The notes under the pieces were generated by a model. The model was not told where the DNA came from and made no database searches. It worked only from the letters and a program-made list of their open reading frames with translations. Below, piece by piece: positions 63,097 through 64,000 of a stretch of 64,000 bases of DNA. The stretch's first letter is position 1. Each line of letters opens with the position of its first letter. This DNA is from Microcebus murinus (Eukaryota > Chordata > Mammalia > Primates > Cheirogaleidae), in the NCBI RefSeq assembly GCF_040939455.1, contig NC_134129.1, positions 18,426,001 to 18,490,000 on the forward strand, read 5' to 3'. The position numbers and the translations under genes were made by a program.

Positions 63097-63161
63097 ATTT
63101 TGTTACTTGCCAGTTTATTTAAGTGTATAAATTAGCTGTGATTTGTTACTTTATTTTAAAT

Positions 63162-63523
<362 letters not shown>

Positions 63524-63584
63524 GTATCTAGTTTTTATATTCTCTTCACCTAAAAAAAAAAAAAAAAAGTCCCCCAAATTGTGT

Positions 63585-64000
63585 AAGCTTCAAGCTCATA
63601 GCCCATGTTGGGCCATGACCAGGGAGCGTGTTGGCATGTTCAAGGCCTGCAGGGGCAGGAGCTGGTAGGACTTGAGAAAAGTGAGTACCGGGAAAAAAGG
63701 ATGGGAGATGAGCACGGGGAGTCACCATGGGGAGATCGCTTAGGGCCTTAGAAGCTCTTACAAAGTCTTTGGATTTTATTCTACCTAAGAGAGAAAGCCG
63801 TTAGAGGGCTTTGAACCAGGAAGTGATGCAATCCAAATGGTGTTTTGGAAATAGTTCTCTGTTCTACAGGGAGAGTGGATTTGAGAGTGGCAAAGCTGGA
63901 AGACCAGAGACCCGTTAGGTGCAATGCTTCGAGGAGTCGACGATATGGCTCAGATTTATTTGGGTGGCAGTCGTGAACCTGGTCCAACCTGGGAAATATT
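63585..64000 (-). mobile_element. L2 LINE remnant (antisense), cut by window end
   Basis: CTTTGGATTTTATTCTACCT, GAACCAGGAAGTGATGCAAT and GCTTAGGGCCTTAGAAGCTC follow the antisense L2 body. It runs off the window. Confidence 0.7.

Overview
This 64 kb window is primate intergenic DNA. I see no intact protein-coding gene, tRNA, rRNA, CRISPR array or bacterial-style operon. The host is most likely a strepsirrhine, probably a lemuriform. At least eleven Alu copies share the strepsirrhine right arm (for example GAGCTAGGCTGACGCCACGG and the linker AGAAAGAAATTAATTGGCCA in various states). The L1 tails also differ from the human type: ORF2 ends in SPANWY-like residues and the G-rich 3' UTR ends near CCCCCATAATATGC. 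The species cannot be fixed from sequence alone.

Layout. 0-3.5 kb: a MER1-type hAT, an MLT1-like LTR piece, a 5'-inverted L1 that seems to carry a 3' transduction, and a scrambled L1. 4.6-8 kb: ancient L1, an old Alu monomer, an Alu/L1 composite and a full Alu. 8-11 kb: mostly unrecognised. 12-15.6 kb: AT tract, MIR, first copy of a TA-flanked DNA transposon, old L1, Alu. 15.6-20.9 kb: mostly unique, with a 35-bp-period minisatellite and two MIRs. 20.88-21.70 kb: an 824-bp nearly pure purine tract. 22-28 kb: L1, L2, second TA-flanked transposon, a clean L1 insertion carrying an Alu, another Alu. 28-36 kb: unique sequence, L2, an ERVL-type LTR candidate, MER20. 36-44 kb: third TA-flanked transposon with a tiny truncated Alu inside it, LTR candidate, Alu, two L1s, Alu. 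44-54 kb: hAT MITE, Alu, fourth TA-flanked transposon, a long unique block. 54-57 kb: L2-like sequence holding a young L1. 57.36-60.42 kb: a nearly complete Tigger1 holding an Alu and a second hAT MITE. 60-64 kb: unique sequence, L2 and two Alus around an AT-rich hairpin.

The most unusual content is the four-copy TA-flanked DNA transposon family. It has 24-bp-class inverted ends starting CCGTGTTTCCCCGAAAATAA, a 31-bp tandem array that differs in copy number between copies, and a short reading frame with an acidic C-terminus kept in three of four copies. It looks like an internally deleted, comparatively young Tc1/mariner-pogo derivative. Whether the family is already catalogued cannot be decided here.

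Target-site duplications order many insertions: Tigger1 and L2 are oldest, Alu and hAT landed in Tigger1 later, and a truncated Alu landed in the third pogo-like copy. All long reading frames trace to repeats (L1 ORF2, Alu antisense, the purine tract) or are unrecognised.
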